From: Neocallimastix lanati (nom. inval.)
Lineage: Eukaryota; Neocallimastigomycota; Neocallimastigomycetes; Neocallimastigales; Neocallimastigaceae
Direction: 5' to 3'
DNA: 64,000 nt
Assembly: GCA_016946835.1 (NCBI GenBank)
Contig: JACVTC010000002.1
Location: forward strand, 205,001 to 269,000
Shown here: piece after piece, positions 15,270-27,900 of the stretch
Layout of the letters: each line of letters opens with the position of its first letter
How positions within the stretch are numbered: the first letter of the stretch is position 1
Translations under genes and position numbers: made by a program
The notes under the pieces: model-generated
The model's database searches: none
What the model was told of the DNA's origin: nothing
Seen by the model: the letters and a program-made list of their open reading frames with translations, nothing else

Positions 15270-16479
15270 TTTTTTTTCAAAAGAATGGAGATTCAGATTA
15301 AAAAATTTAAACTCTTAAACCATTTAAATTTTAGTAAAATTTTAAACTTTATATTTTATAAATAACAACAATACTCCTCACACTAACTATAATTCAAATA
15401 ATTACAAAAATAATTGATATAATTATTATAATAATAATAATAATATAATTATAATAGTAATAATAATATAATTATAATAGTAATAATAATTTCTAATGCT
15501 AATACAAACAATTAATATTAAACTACAATTAATAAAAATAATTTTAAATAAAATGTCTATTAATTATAAAAATTATAAAATAATAAATTTAATATAATAA
15601 TAATAATAATTATAATAATAATTATGATAATAATAATTATAACAATAAATAATAATAATAATAAATAATAAAACGAATAAATGGATTATAATGATGTATG
15701 ATGTATAATGTAATGAGAATAAAATAAATTATTTTAATCATTATAATAACATTAAAAAATCTTAATAATTTAATTTTCGTCATTACTCTATGTCATGATA
15801 ATAATCACAATCACTATATCTAATGAATAAATATCATAAATAAAACTTTAAAATTAAGGTACTTTTTTGTAATTAAAAAAATTATAATTATACTAAAATA
15901 TTGCTTTGTTTTGTTTGTTTTTATTATTTATTTTTAAAAAAAAATAAAGTATATATATATATATATATAATATTAAAATTATAAAATAATAAAAATAAGT
16001 TATATATAGTCTCTATATTTAAAATATATATATATATATATATTTTAACCATATGACATTAATTCATAAACTATTAAAATATATATAAATTGTTTTTTAA
16101 AAAAAAAATCTGTATATAATAATAACAAATTGAAAATAATCTTATTTTAATGTAATGCTTAAGAATTGTAATATATGAACTTTATAATTAATAGTTAAAC
16201 TGGTATCATTATTATAATGCAATTACAATTATTTCTCTTTCTCTTTACTCTGTATAATAAATTATTTGAATTTACTGTAACATTTTTATTTTTATATTTT
16301 TAGTTATATTTTTATTTTTATTTTTTTGTTACTTTATTTGTATTTATATTTATATATGTAAAATATTTATTTTTAATTTAATTCTTATTATTCTATAAAA
16401 AAAAACATTATATGGATATGGTTATATTATTTACCTAAAAAAGTATTAGGAGGTTGGTATGAAATTAATTTAATTGAAT
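13228..16479. other. AT-rich spacer upstream of the BTG/Tob gene
   Basis: Homopolymers, TA tracts and AAT words. It includes the minus-strand promoter region (just above 13227), without a recognisable element. A 27-codon minus frame near 14660-14750 (MNNDLKTAYISESNNKKSD) is too short and isolated to call. No RNA gene seen. Confidence 0.5.
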
Positions 16480-17400
16480 AATAAATAATAAATAATTGAA
16501 TAATAAATAATAAATAATAAATAATAAATAATAAATAATAAATAATAAATAATAAATAATAAATAATAAATAATAAATAATAAATAATTGAATAATAAAT
16601 AATTAAATAATTAAATAATAAATAATAAATAATAAATAAGAAATAATAAATAATAAAAAGAGTATTTATTAATAAATAATAAATAATTATAAAAAGAGTA
16701 TTTATTAATAAATAATAAATAAGAAATAATAAAAAGAAGTATTTATTAATAAATAATAATAAAAAAAAGAAGTATTTATTAATAAATAGTAAATAATTGA
16801 ATAATAAATTGTAATAAGTTTTATCATTTGAATTTTTTTTTTTTTTTTAAAGGTACTCTAATAATAGGAGTTTCATTTTTTATTTTTTTAATTATAAAAA
16901 TTCCTTATAAAGCTTTATTAAAAATTTTATTTACTTCTTTAATTAAATAATAAACAATTAAAAAATTAAAATTAAAATTAAAATTTTAAATAATAAACAA
17001 TTAAATAAATAAAATAGAAAATTCAAAAAAAAAAAAAAAAATTAATGGAACACTAAATAATTAATAAATAATAAATAATATATAGTAAATAATAAAAAGA
17101 GTATTTATTAATAAATAATGAATAATAAATAATAAATAATAAATAATAAATAATTGAATAATAAATAATAAATAATAAATAATAAATAATGAATAATAAA
17201 TAATGAATAATAAATAATAAATAATAAATAATAAATAATAAATAATAAATAATAAATAATAAATAATAAATAATAAATAATAAATAATAAATAATAATAA
17301 AAGAGTATTTATTAATAAATAATTGAATATTAAATAATAAATACTAATAATTGAATGACAAATATTAATAATTGAATAGTAAATAATAAATAATATACGG
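16480..17400. repeat. AATAAATA minisatellite block with embedded 18-mers
   Basis: Irregular arrays of AATAATAAATAA and AATTGAATAATAAAT type words. A constant core, AGAGTATTTATTAATAAA or a close variant, recurs at about 16659, 16695, 16735, 16769, 17099 and 17301. The same composite recurs at 40.9 kb and, inverted, at 56.94 kb. Part of the middle (16810-17080) is ordinary AT-rich spacer. Non-coding. Confidence 0.8.
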
Positions 17401-19284
17401 AATGAAACTTAACAATATATGAAAAAGATTAAGGGAAGATCTTCAATTTCTTATTTAATAAGTAGTTTCTAATTAATTAAATATCAATTATAAATATCAA
17501 ATTAAATACTTTTATGGTTCATAAAATAATTAGTTAATAATTTAATATTTACCAAATTAATAATTAAATAATTCATATTAATCTTTTTTTACTTTATAGA
17601 GGAAAAAAAAAAAAAAGATTGAAGAATTAAACTGTATAGGCAAAAGAACTAATAGATAAAGAAAACTTTTTAATAATCATTATCATTGATCATTGTCATA
17701 CATTTAAAATGAATAAATTGAATGAATTTAAAAATTGAAAAGTTTTAAGAATGATCACCATAATAACATTAAAAAAAAAAATTTTTTTTTGTTTTTATTT
17801 TATATTATATTAATAAACATTTTTCTTTATTATATATATTTGTAATTATTACTATATAAACTCTTTTAATTCATTAATACTTTAAATACAATTCATTATA
17901 TAAACTAAATAATCAATGATTATATATATAAAAAAAAATAAAATGTTATTTATAAAGATTTTCATATAAGAACAATTAAAAAGAGAGAATGACCCCCGAA
18001 ATGGTATAGTGTATCAGCTGTTACAATTTAATACTACAGCATATAATGATTTAAAAAGTAATACAGCCTTATTAAAAAGTGGGGATTTCTAATAAGGTGA
18101 ATTTTTATGTTAACTATATAAAAACTATATATAATATATATATATATTTAATATTAATATATTTTTGTTTTTAAATTATTAAATAAATAATAATTATTAT
18201 TTTTATATTAATTAAAAAAAAAAAAATTAAATTATTTATTAACTTTTTTTTTTTTTTAATATAAAAATAATAATATAAATAACAAGTATTAATGAATTCT
18301 CTTATTTAAAATATAATATCAAATTTTTAATATTTATATCTAGAATATTAATATATATATATAAAATTTTATATATAAAGAATTTATATTTATATTTTTT
18401 TTTTTTTCTTATCATAATAGTATTATTTCTATTGTTTTAAATTTAAATATTTATAATCATTTATAATTTATTTAAAATAGCATTATTATTACAATATAAA
18501 AAATTTAAGAAAAAAGAAAGGAAATATTTTAAAATATAAAATTTAAATGAAATAAAGTTATTTAAAATAAAAATTATATGTTTTTTTTTTTTTTTTATAA
18601 GATATGATTATTGATTATAATTAATAATAATCACAATGATTATATATATATATTATAACAATTTAAAGAATATAATATATAGATTTAAACTTTTATTATC
18701 TATTATTTATATATTTATATAACCCTGAGATAGTCATTATCCTTGTAACAATCAAAATAAGACTTTTTAATAAAAAAGAATTAAAATTTAAAAAATATTC
18801 ATTCATAATTATATCTATTTTAATATTTAGAAATATTATTGAAATAATCATTGTCATAATAAAATAGAAAATTTTGAAAAAGTATTAAAAAAAAAAAAAA
18901 AAAAACTCTTTTGGTATCTAATAAAAATGAATTAAAAAAAAAAAAAAATTTTTTTATTCATTAAAAATTTTTAATAACTATAAATTTAAAAAGTTTATTT
19001 ATTATTAAAATAATAGATACATTTTGTACAGAGAGTCAAAAAATAAACGAGAAAAGTACACGATAGTTTTTATTGTCACAACTTTTTTTTTTTTAGATGT
19101 ACCTATATATAAAAATAGATAATATAATTATAATTATAAATAATAATGTTTGTAATAATAATAATAATCAAAAGTTAAAAGGAAAAATATTTATTACTTT
19201 TTTTTATTAGTATTATTAATTCATTAGAAAAAGAAAATTGTTAAAAATTCATTTGTTGTTATTTATAGAATTATTCAATATAAG

Positions 19285-19324
<40 letters not shown>

Positions 19325-19696
19325 CGTTTTATAAAATTTTTTTTTAGTATATATACAAAAGCATGAGTTTTTGTATATATCTACCAATTAATAATAACTT
19401 TATTATTAATTAAAAATAATAAATAATAATAATTATAATATTAACAAAGATTTCTCCATATTATTCGGTCAAAAGTAAATATAACTAGGGAATGCAATGA
19501 CAAGGAATTTAAATATATATATTATTATTATTATTATTACTATATTATTATTACTAGAATTGTTGTAAAAATAAATATATTTAAAATTTATTATTAATTT
19601 TCCTTATTAATTTTCCTTATGAAGATAGTTTATATGGAGATTTTGATTAAAGTTGGCATAATAATTACTATTACTAATTATATATATTTATAAAAT

Positions 19697-19740
<44 letters not shown>

Positions 19741-20219
19741 AGAGAAAATATAGTAATGTAATATTTTTTTCCTTTATTTTTTAGAAATCATGGATTATGA
19801 AAAGTTGTATCATTTGTATTGGATTGTAATAAAGAATTTATATATTTATTTTATATAATTATTTTATATAAATGTTTTATATAATTATTTTATATAATTG
19901 TATTAATTTCTAATTACTATTTGATCAAAACGATAAAAGTATAAAAGTATTATATAAATTTATAAACTTTTTTTTAAAAAACTTGTCTTTTTTAATTCCC
20001 TTTTTTTCATCTTCAGATAATTCTTTGCCTTATTCTCTTGCCTTTATATATATATATATATATATTTATTTCCTTAATATATCTATTAAAATATAACCAA
20101 TTTATTGATTATTTTAAATAATACTCACTTTTTGTTGCTATATCGCTCTTTTAAATTTTTGAACCAACTTTTTTATGAATACTTATAAATTTTTATTTTT
20201 GTCTATTTAAATAAAGGAG
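17401..20219. other. AT-rich spacer with one GC-richer island
   Basis: Mostly A+T with long A/T runs (for example 19299-19324 and 19702-19737). The exception is about 17985-18105, with CCCCCG and GGGG words and a hairpin. A few short coding-like words near 19440-19660 are too fragmentary to call. No gene recognised. Confidence 0.45.
18067..18097. other. Hairpin in a GC-richer island
   Basis: Perfect 8-bp inverted repeat (CCTTATTA 18067-18074, TAATAAGG 18090-18097) around a 15-nt loop containing GTGGGGATTT. Upstream GACCCCCGAAAT (17991-18002) could pair with the loop GGGG. It may be a structured RNA or a mobile-element end; I cannot tell which. Confidence 0.4.
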
Positions 20220-20475
20220 AACCGAAAGAACTTTTATCTGTTGATACTTCATAAAAATAATTAAGTCTATAAGAAGACTTTAGGTTTCCAATAGCAAAAA
20301 GATGATTGGAAATGCTTCTTTAAGATACTGAAAAATATATGTAAAATCATTATCATAATTTTTATAATTATCATTAAATGAATTAACAACAATAAAAAAA
20401 AAAAAAAATTCTTGAATTTTAGAATATATATCATTAGATAATTGGTTAATTGTAATATCAATTAATTCTAAAGTT
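20220..20475 (-). pseudogene. Coding-like remnant or 3' exon, unidentified
   Basis: On the minus strand one frame reads about 62 codons from 20472, beginning ELIDITINQLSNDIYSKIQE, through a 15-T run to YLKEAFPIIFLLLET and a stop. A second frame, beginning after possible acceptors near 20320, reads HLFAIGNLKSSYRLNYFYEV and ends SFGSPLFK-stop at about 20210. Composition is protein-like and unlike the spacer, and a good acceptor word (TTTTTCAG) lies between. I could not make one continuous phase-consistent model. It may be the 3' end of a small gene or a broken copy. It lies downstream of the large gene on the same strand but after its stop. Confidence 0.35.
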
Positions 20476-20879
20476 ATAAAAAAAAGTTAAAAAAAAAAAT
20501 TATTATTATTTTAATTAATTTCAAAAAGTAGAGCAATTTTGTTTGAATTAATTTTAGAACTGATACCTTTTATATATATGTATATATATATTTATATATA
20601 TTGGAATTAAGGTCACAATTATTTATTATTAAATCCATATAATAGTTTTTGTTCAGAGAATATTGATCGTTTAATATAAAAAAATATAATAATTTTAAAG
20701 TAGCTTTATATATATGTATATTTATTTATTTTTTGAAAAATTATATAAATAAAATTTTTTATTTTAAAAGTAGCATTTCTATAATTGATATAATCCTATA
20801 ATTTATTATATATATATATATATATTTTATTTGTATTTATTTACATATATACATTTTTTTTATTTCTTTTTATTATATA

Positions 20880-20910
<31 letters not shown>

Positions 20911-21097
20911 GTATATAAAATTTATAAATATACAAAAAGTGTATCAATACAATTTAATAAATTTCATTATGGTATAATTTATATATAACATACAATAAAT
21001 AAATAAATATATTAATAAATTAAATTAAATAGATATGATTATATAAATAATTTTTTTTTATTAATAAAAAAAAAAAAAAAAAAAAAAAGTTTTATTA
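20476..21097. other. Spacer 3' of the large nine-exon gene
   Basis: AT-rich, with TA repeats (20812-20826, 20885-20910) and an A run directly after the gene's stop codon. A short frame near 20625-20690 on the minus strand (DQYSLNKNYYMDLIINN) may belong with the coding-like remnant at 20220-20475. Nothing else seen. Confidence 0.4.
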
Positions 21098-22389
21098 TTA
21101 ATTATCATAGGATATGGAAGATGAGTAAATAGGATTAGAAAAATAAATAGATTCTGAGATATCTTCTTCAATCATATGATTAGTGATAGTAGTCGCTGAA
21201 TCAGAATCGGAAGAAGTTGTTGATGATGTTGATAATGATGACATCATGGAAGTATGTTCAGTAGTAGGATCATTCAAGTAGGAATAATTTGAAGATGAAA
21301 AAGAAGAGGTAGTCGACTGTAATAAAGTATTATGTTTATGATGGTTTGACTGATATTCCTTTCGCTCAGAAACATAGTAATCATCATTATTGTAATTATT
21401 ATTGTTGTTAATGTTGTGAGTTCTACGATGGTGAGAAGGTTGATGATGATGATGATGATGATGATGGCTATGACTACGACGATTGATATGATTCGTATTA
21501 TGAACAATATTTCGATCATTTTCTATATCTCCAAAGCATGTGGAACATAAAGAAATGGATTGTGAATACGCTGATGAAGAAGTAGGAGTATAAGAAGAAG
21601 AAGAAGAAGAAGAAGAAGTGATGATAGTAGAACTGGTTTGGGAATCAGAGGAATAAAGTGATGATGGAAGAGTAGAGTTTCTTTTTCTTGGTAAATGAGA
21701 TGCTTTAATGGTGGAAGATGATGAAGAAGAATAAGAAGAATTTGAAATGTATGAATTAGAATTGGTAGAGGAAAAAGATGCCTTATTAGTAGCTGTTGTT
21801 GTTGTAAAGGAGGAGGAAGAGGATAAAGAAGAAGATTGAGAGTCATAATAAGAGGAAGGAGTCGTAGTTTGAATGTTGGAAGAGGTAGGCGAAGATGAGG
21901 TATAACTCACGGGATCATATAGACTATTTCTATCTCTATTTCTATTTCTATTTCTACTCCTACTTCTCTTTTTATTAGGATCAACAGAAGAACTATTGAG
22001 GTGACCGTATTTATTATTGTTTTGAGAAGTTTTGATTGATTTTTTGGTGGTAGTACTGGTTGCTTTTATAGAGTTGGTTGAGTTAGTGGAGTAATGATGA
22101 TTAGGAGGGAATGATTTCTTCATAGAATGAATGTTATTTTGATCTTGTGAATGAGCAGTTTGATAGGATTGTGATTGACAAGATATTACAGAAGATGAAA
22201 TTGTATCATCGATATCATCATAATCATAATCATAGTCATAGTCATAGTCATGGTCATAATCGTAGGAAGTATTATCATGGGAGAGTTTTGATGAAGTAGA
22301 TAATGCTTTTGGGGTTGTAGTTAACGAGTTGGATGAATAGAAAGAAGAGGAGGTAACTGATGATAAAGAAGAAGAGGTAGATTGAATTA

Positions 22390-22467
<78 letters not shown>

Positions 22468-22742
22468 TATTATTATTATCATGAATTTTATGATGATTAC
22501 GTTGATTATTATTCTTCAAATTTTTATTGTTTTGCGAAGAAGTATTAAGGGAAGGAGTTTCTATTGATTTTGTTTTTGTTTTTGAATGAGATTGAGATTG
22601 AGGTTGAGAATGAGGTTGACCGCCAGAGGATTTCTTCTTCATATTATCTTTATGAGTTTGAGGTGCGATTTTAATTCGGTTTGCTTTTTTAGAATCTTTT
22701 ACATGTCCTTCCGCTTTTTCAACCGATACATAATTATTTACT

Positions 22743-22785
<43 letters not shown>

Positions 22786-23360
22786 TAAAAAAAATATTTA
22801 TTTTTTTTCCACAATTTTTTTTTTTGATAATATTTAAATATATGTATTATTAAAAGTAATATTATTATTATATATATTGTTAAGGAAAGGAGAATGAAAA
22901 TTTTAATAATCAAGTTAATAATAAAAATTAAAATATTATAAATATATATATATTAAATATTAAATATTAAATATAGATATATAGCTATATAAATATGTAT
23001 GTATAATAATTTATAATATTTAATATCAACTTACTCCGTTTGACATAGATTGGAGGAGGACCATTATCATCCTCGGTTGTGATAGTAGTACCAGCGCTAC
23101 CGCCACCTAAATGATCCAAACAAGTCGTAGGGTAGGATTTATAGATATTTTCAAATTTGAGTTGACCCCCGGCCAACAACATTTCCCATATCTTGCCCTT
23201 CTTCTCCTTCATAAGATTCTGATTTTTCATAATGAAATCGCCAGCCATTGCACAGACATCCAGATAATTCTAATGTGGGAGAAATTATTGTTTTTAATTT
23301 TTTTTTGTGGGTGTGTGTGTGTGTTGTTTTGTTGGTGTTTGTGTTTGTGTTTGTATTTAT

Positions 23361-23398
<38 letters not shown>

Positions 23399-24158
23399 GG
23401 AAAACATTTCAATAATATATACATATATATAAATTCAAAAAAAAAAAAAAAAAAAATAAAAAATGATAATAATTTATAAATAAATAAAAAAAAAAAAAAA
23501 AAAAAAAAAGGAAGAGAGAGAACGAAAAAAGTTTTTAATAAAAAAATTTTTAATTTTTTTTTTTTTTTTTATATTATTAGTTTTTTTTTATGTATATATA
23601 TATATATATATATTCAAAATATTCTATATTCTAAATATATTATTCTACATTATTTATATATATTTCTCTTATAATATTTTATTATTATAGTATAAAATTG
23701 ATAAAAAAAAAATAATAATAATAATTAAAATTTAATATTACCTTCTTTACAAATTCATTGGAATTAGCATTGGAATTCATTAATTTTGCTAATTCTTTTT
23801 CTACTGTCTTTCTTTTAACGTGTTCAATCATATTCCTTAAATATTCTTTTTGACTTATTTTTTTATTATTTTCACTATTACATGATTTTTATTTTTTTTA
23901 TAAAATAAAATAAAATAAAATAAAATAAAATAAAATAGAAAAAAAAAAAAAAAAAAAATTATAATATTATAAATGAATATTAACATTAATATATTCTTTA
24001 ACATTATATATATATATAATAAAAATATTATTATTATTCATTATTATTAATATTTATATACCTAATTCTTCTTTTTTCATCCTCTGTCAGTTCATATTGA
24101 TCAACATTTTCTAACTATTTAATAGGAAAGAGGGAAAATAATAGTAATAGTAATGAAG

Positions 24159-24189
<31 letters not shown>

Positions 24190-24437
24190 CATTTAATTTA
24201 AAATTAGTTGAATAAAAAAAAAATAAATAAATAAACGGTTAATTAAGAATTTAATAATGATAATCATGATAATAATAGTGACAATAATTATTAATTACAT
24301 TATCCATTTTTCTCATCACATTTTTCAATTTTATTCTTTCGATGACTGAATTAGGAACTACTTTTTCTATGGGGTGTAGCAAATTACATTATTTATCAAT
24401 AAATAAATAAATGATATTAGTAAATAATATTAATTAA

Positions 24438-24480
<43 letters not shown>

Positions 24481-24551
24481 ATATTTAATATAATAATAAT
24501 AATAGAATAATCGTTAATAATAACAACAAAAAAAATAATAATAATAGTAAC

Positions 24552-24588
<37 letters not shown>

Positions 24589-24885
24589 ATAAATAATAAA
24601 TAATTAATAATAAATAATAAAAAATAATGATAAAACTAATAGAATTAATAATAGTAATGAAAGTAGTAATAATAGCAATAGTAAAAAAAAAAAAAAATAG
24701 AAAAGGTTACCTTTCATAATTTTTTTTATTTTTTGTTGATTATCCTTTTTATTCTTTTTTTTTCTGAATTCATCCTTCTCCAGAAGTATTTTTTGATATA
24801 ATTTATTGGATAGATTATCTAATTCATATTAAGTATAGATATATATATATTAAGGTATATATACATACAATAAAAAAAAATAATG

Positions 24886-24916
<31 letters not shown>

Positions 24917-27900
24917 GAAAAAAAAATATTAATATTAATATTAATATTATTATTATTATTTAAAATAAATATAATAGTAATAACATATTAATATATATAT
25001 ATATATATTTTATTATTATTATTATTATTTTTATTTTTATTTTTAATTTTAATTTTAATTTTTATTTTAAAAAAAATTTTTTTATATCAATAGATAATTA
25101 TCTATACCTGAACATTGCGTTATGGGATTATACTTAAGATGAGATGGATAAGATTTTCTATTATCCGTGCTAATACCAAATACGTCTTCTCCTCCTTCTT
25201 CTTCATATCTCTTTTTCTTCTTTTTGGTATTATTAATATAGGTATTGATCCAATTTTTATTATTTTCTTTCTATAAAAATTTAAATAGTTAAAAAATAGA
25301 CAAATAGATAGATAGATATATGGATAGATAGATAAATGGAGAGATATGAAAAATATAGATATGAAAAATATAGATATAGATATATTTAATAATTATTATA
25401 TTTTTTTTTTGTTTTGTTTTAATAATAATATAAATATGAAATAAGTATATAAAAATTATATTAATAAATTAATTAATAATCTTTCTTTATTTCTTTTTTC
25501 TTTTTTTTTTTTTTTTCTGTTTTATTTTTAATTCTCTTTTTTTAATATTCATATGAAATCTTAATATATGGTATATTAAAAAAAAATATATATATATAGG
25601 ATTTGAATATTTGATTTTTACGTCTTCTTCCTCTTCTTCTTTATACGAATCATCAATTATACGACCGGTGGTTGAGATTGAGGATGAAATTTCCATTTCA
25701 TAATCATCCTCTTTTCCCATACTTCCCATACTTATTATATTTGATTCTGAGTTCAATTTGAAGGATTGCTCCCCCTCTCTCATTTTTTCCCTTTCTCTTC
25801 TTCTTCTTCTTCTTCTTCTTCTTTCCTTTGAGACTGAACTACTCAATTTTTCTTCTTCTGTTAATCGATAAGCAAATATATCTTTTTTTTCTTTTTCTTT
25901 TTCTTTTTTTACCTCAGTTTCTACTTCTACTTCTTCTTTTTCTTCTTTTTCTTTTTCTTTTTCTACTTCTTTTTCTTCTTCTTTTTCTTCTCTTTTTCCT
26001 TCTTCCTTTTTCTTTCCTTCATTACTTTCATCTTCTTCCTCTCTTATCTTCTCTTTTTCCTTCGCTTTCTCCACATTTTCCCTGGACGAAATCTTTTTAT
26101 TTTTTTCATAGGATTGTTTCACCCATAAATCTAAAAAATTTCTTGATTTTCGATTAATAGGATAGTTTACTTCATGATAAACATAGGAATGATCTTTATT
26201 AAATAAAAATTTAAAATTAGATATATATATATATATTATATAAAGAAAAAAAAAATTAAATAATATTAATATATATATATATATATATATATATTTTTAA
26301 TTTTTAATTTTTTTTTTAATTAATAAATTCATAATTATACATAAAGACTAAAGTATTTTTTTTTTTTTTTTGTTTATAAAAATATATTTATAGTAATAGT
26401 AATTATTATATAAAAATTTTATTTAATTTTATAATATAATAAAATTTAATACTTATATATATCTCTTAATTATTATTCTTCATTGAAACAATTTATTTAT
26501 ATTTATATATATATATATATATATATTTACCTTCCATATCAAAATTTTCCTTTAAAGCCTGTTCTTCTTTTCTTTTTTTTTGTAAATAGGCCATTTTCGA
26601 TTTCATCTTTAAGGCTTGAATATACTTCTCATTTATAATAGGAATAGGAGGAGGAGGATGGAAAATAGGAGAATCTTCTTTTTCTTTTTCTTCTTCTACT
26701 TCTTCTTCTTCTTCTTCTTCTTCTTCCTCCAATTTTTCTTGAGAGCTTACATAATCTTCAAAGGTATCATTATAATAACTCATCGAATTATTCTCGTTCT
26801 TTTGTGAGGGATTGAATTCTAATGAGGTGGTCGTATCCCCAATATTGGTGGTGGTTATCGATTCAAAAGTATTATCATCATAGTAGTAGTGGTCACCATT
26901 ATCCTCTTTTTGACTTTGCAGTTGATTAGAATCATCATCAATATCATATTCAATACTATTATTATTACTACTACTACTACTACGATGACTTCTCCTTTCT
27001 TCCTTCAAAGATTGGAATGATTTTGATGAATAGGAATAGGTTTCAAAAGTTTGTTCATAACTATTATAATTATAACTCTCTGTACGATCATCTCCCTCCT
27101 TTGGATCATCTCCCTCTATTTCTATTTCTGAATCTTCTAATTCTAAATCATCTACTTCTGAATCGTCTACCTCTAAGTCATCGACTTCTGACCCTTCTAA
27201 TTTTAAATCTGAACCATCTAATTTTGATTTTGAATTATTTAATTTTGATTTTGAATCATCTATGTTTAAATCTGAATCAGCTAATTTTAAATTGGAATCA
27301 TCAACTTCTGAATCTTCCAGTTCTAAATCATCTACTTCTGACCTTTCTAATTTTAAATCTGAACCATCTAATTTTGATTGTGAATCATTTAATTTTGATT
27401 TTGAATCATTTAATTTTGATTTTGAATCATCTAATTTTGATTTTGAATCTACTAATTCTAATTTTGAATCTACTAATTCTAAATTTGAATCATCAACTTC
27501 TGAATCTTCCAGTTCTAAATCGTCTGCTTCTGAACCTTCTAATTTTAAATCTGAACCATCTAATTTTGATGGTGAATCATTTAATTTTGATTTTGAATTG
27601 GTTAGTTCTAAATTTGAATCATCTATGTTTAAATCTGAATCAGCTAATTTTAAATTTGAATCATCCACTTCTGAATCGTCTACCTCTAAGTCATCGACTT
27701 CTGACCCTTCTAATTTTAAATCTGAACCATCTAATTTTGATTTTGAATCATTTAATTTTGATTTTGAATCATCTATGTTTAAATCTGAATCAGCTAATTT
27801 TAAATTGGAATCATCAACTTCTGAATCTTCCAGTTCTAAATCATCTACTTCTGACCTTTCTAATTTTAAATCTGAACCATCTAATTTTGATTGTGAATCA

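Noticed and set aside
17505-17545. Possible further LTR fragment (TTAAATACTTTTATGG)
   Set aside because: Only about 20 AT-rich bases match; no LTR terminus nearby.
22985-23248. Free-standing 87-aa gene starting MAGDFIMKNQ
   Set aside because: Its reading frame is exon 8 of the giant gene; the acceptor at 23270 and donor GTAAGT at 23034 bound it and phases match on both sides.
25487-26122. Free-standing 211-aa Glu/Lys-rich gene
   Set aside because: The frame opens before any ATG and is exon 2 of the giant gene; its apparent tail past 25622 is intron.
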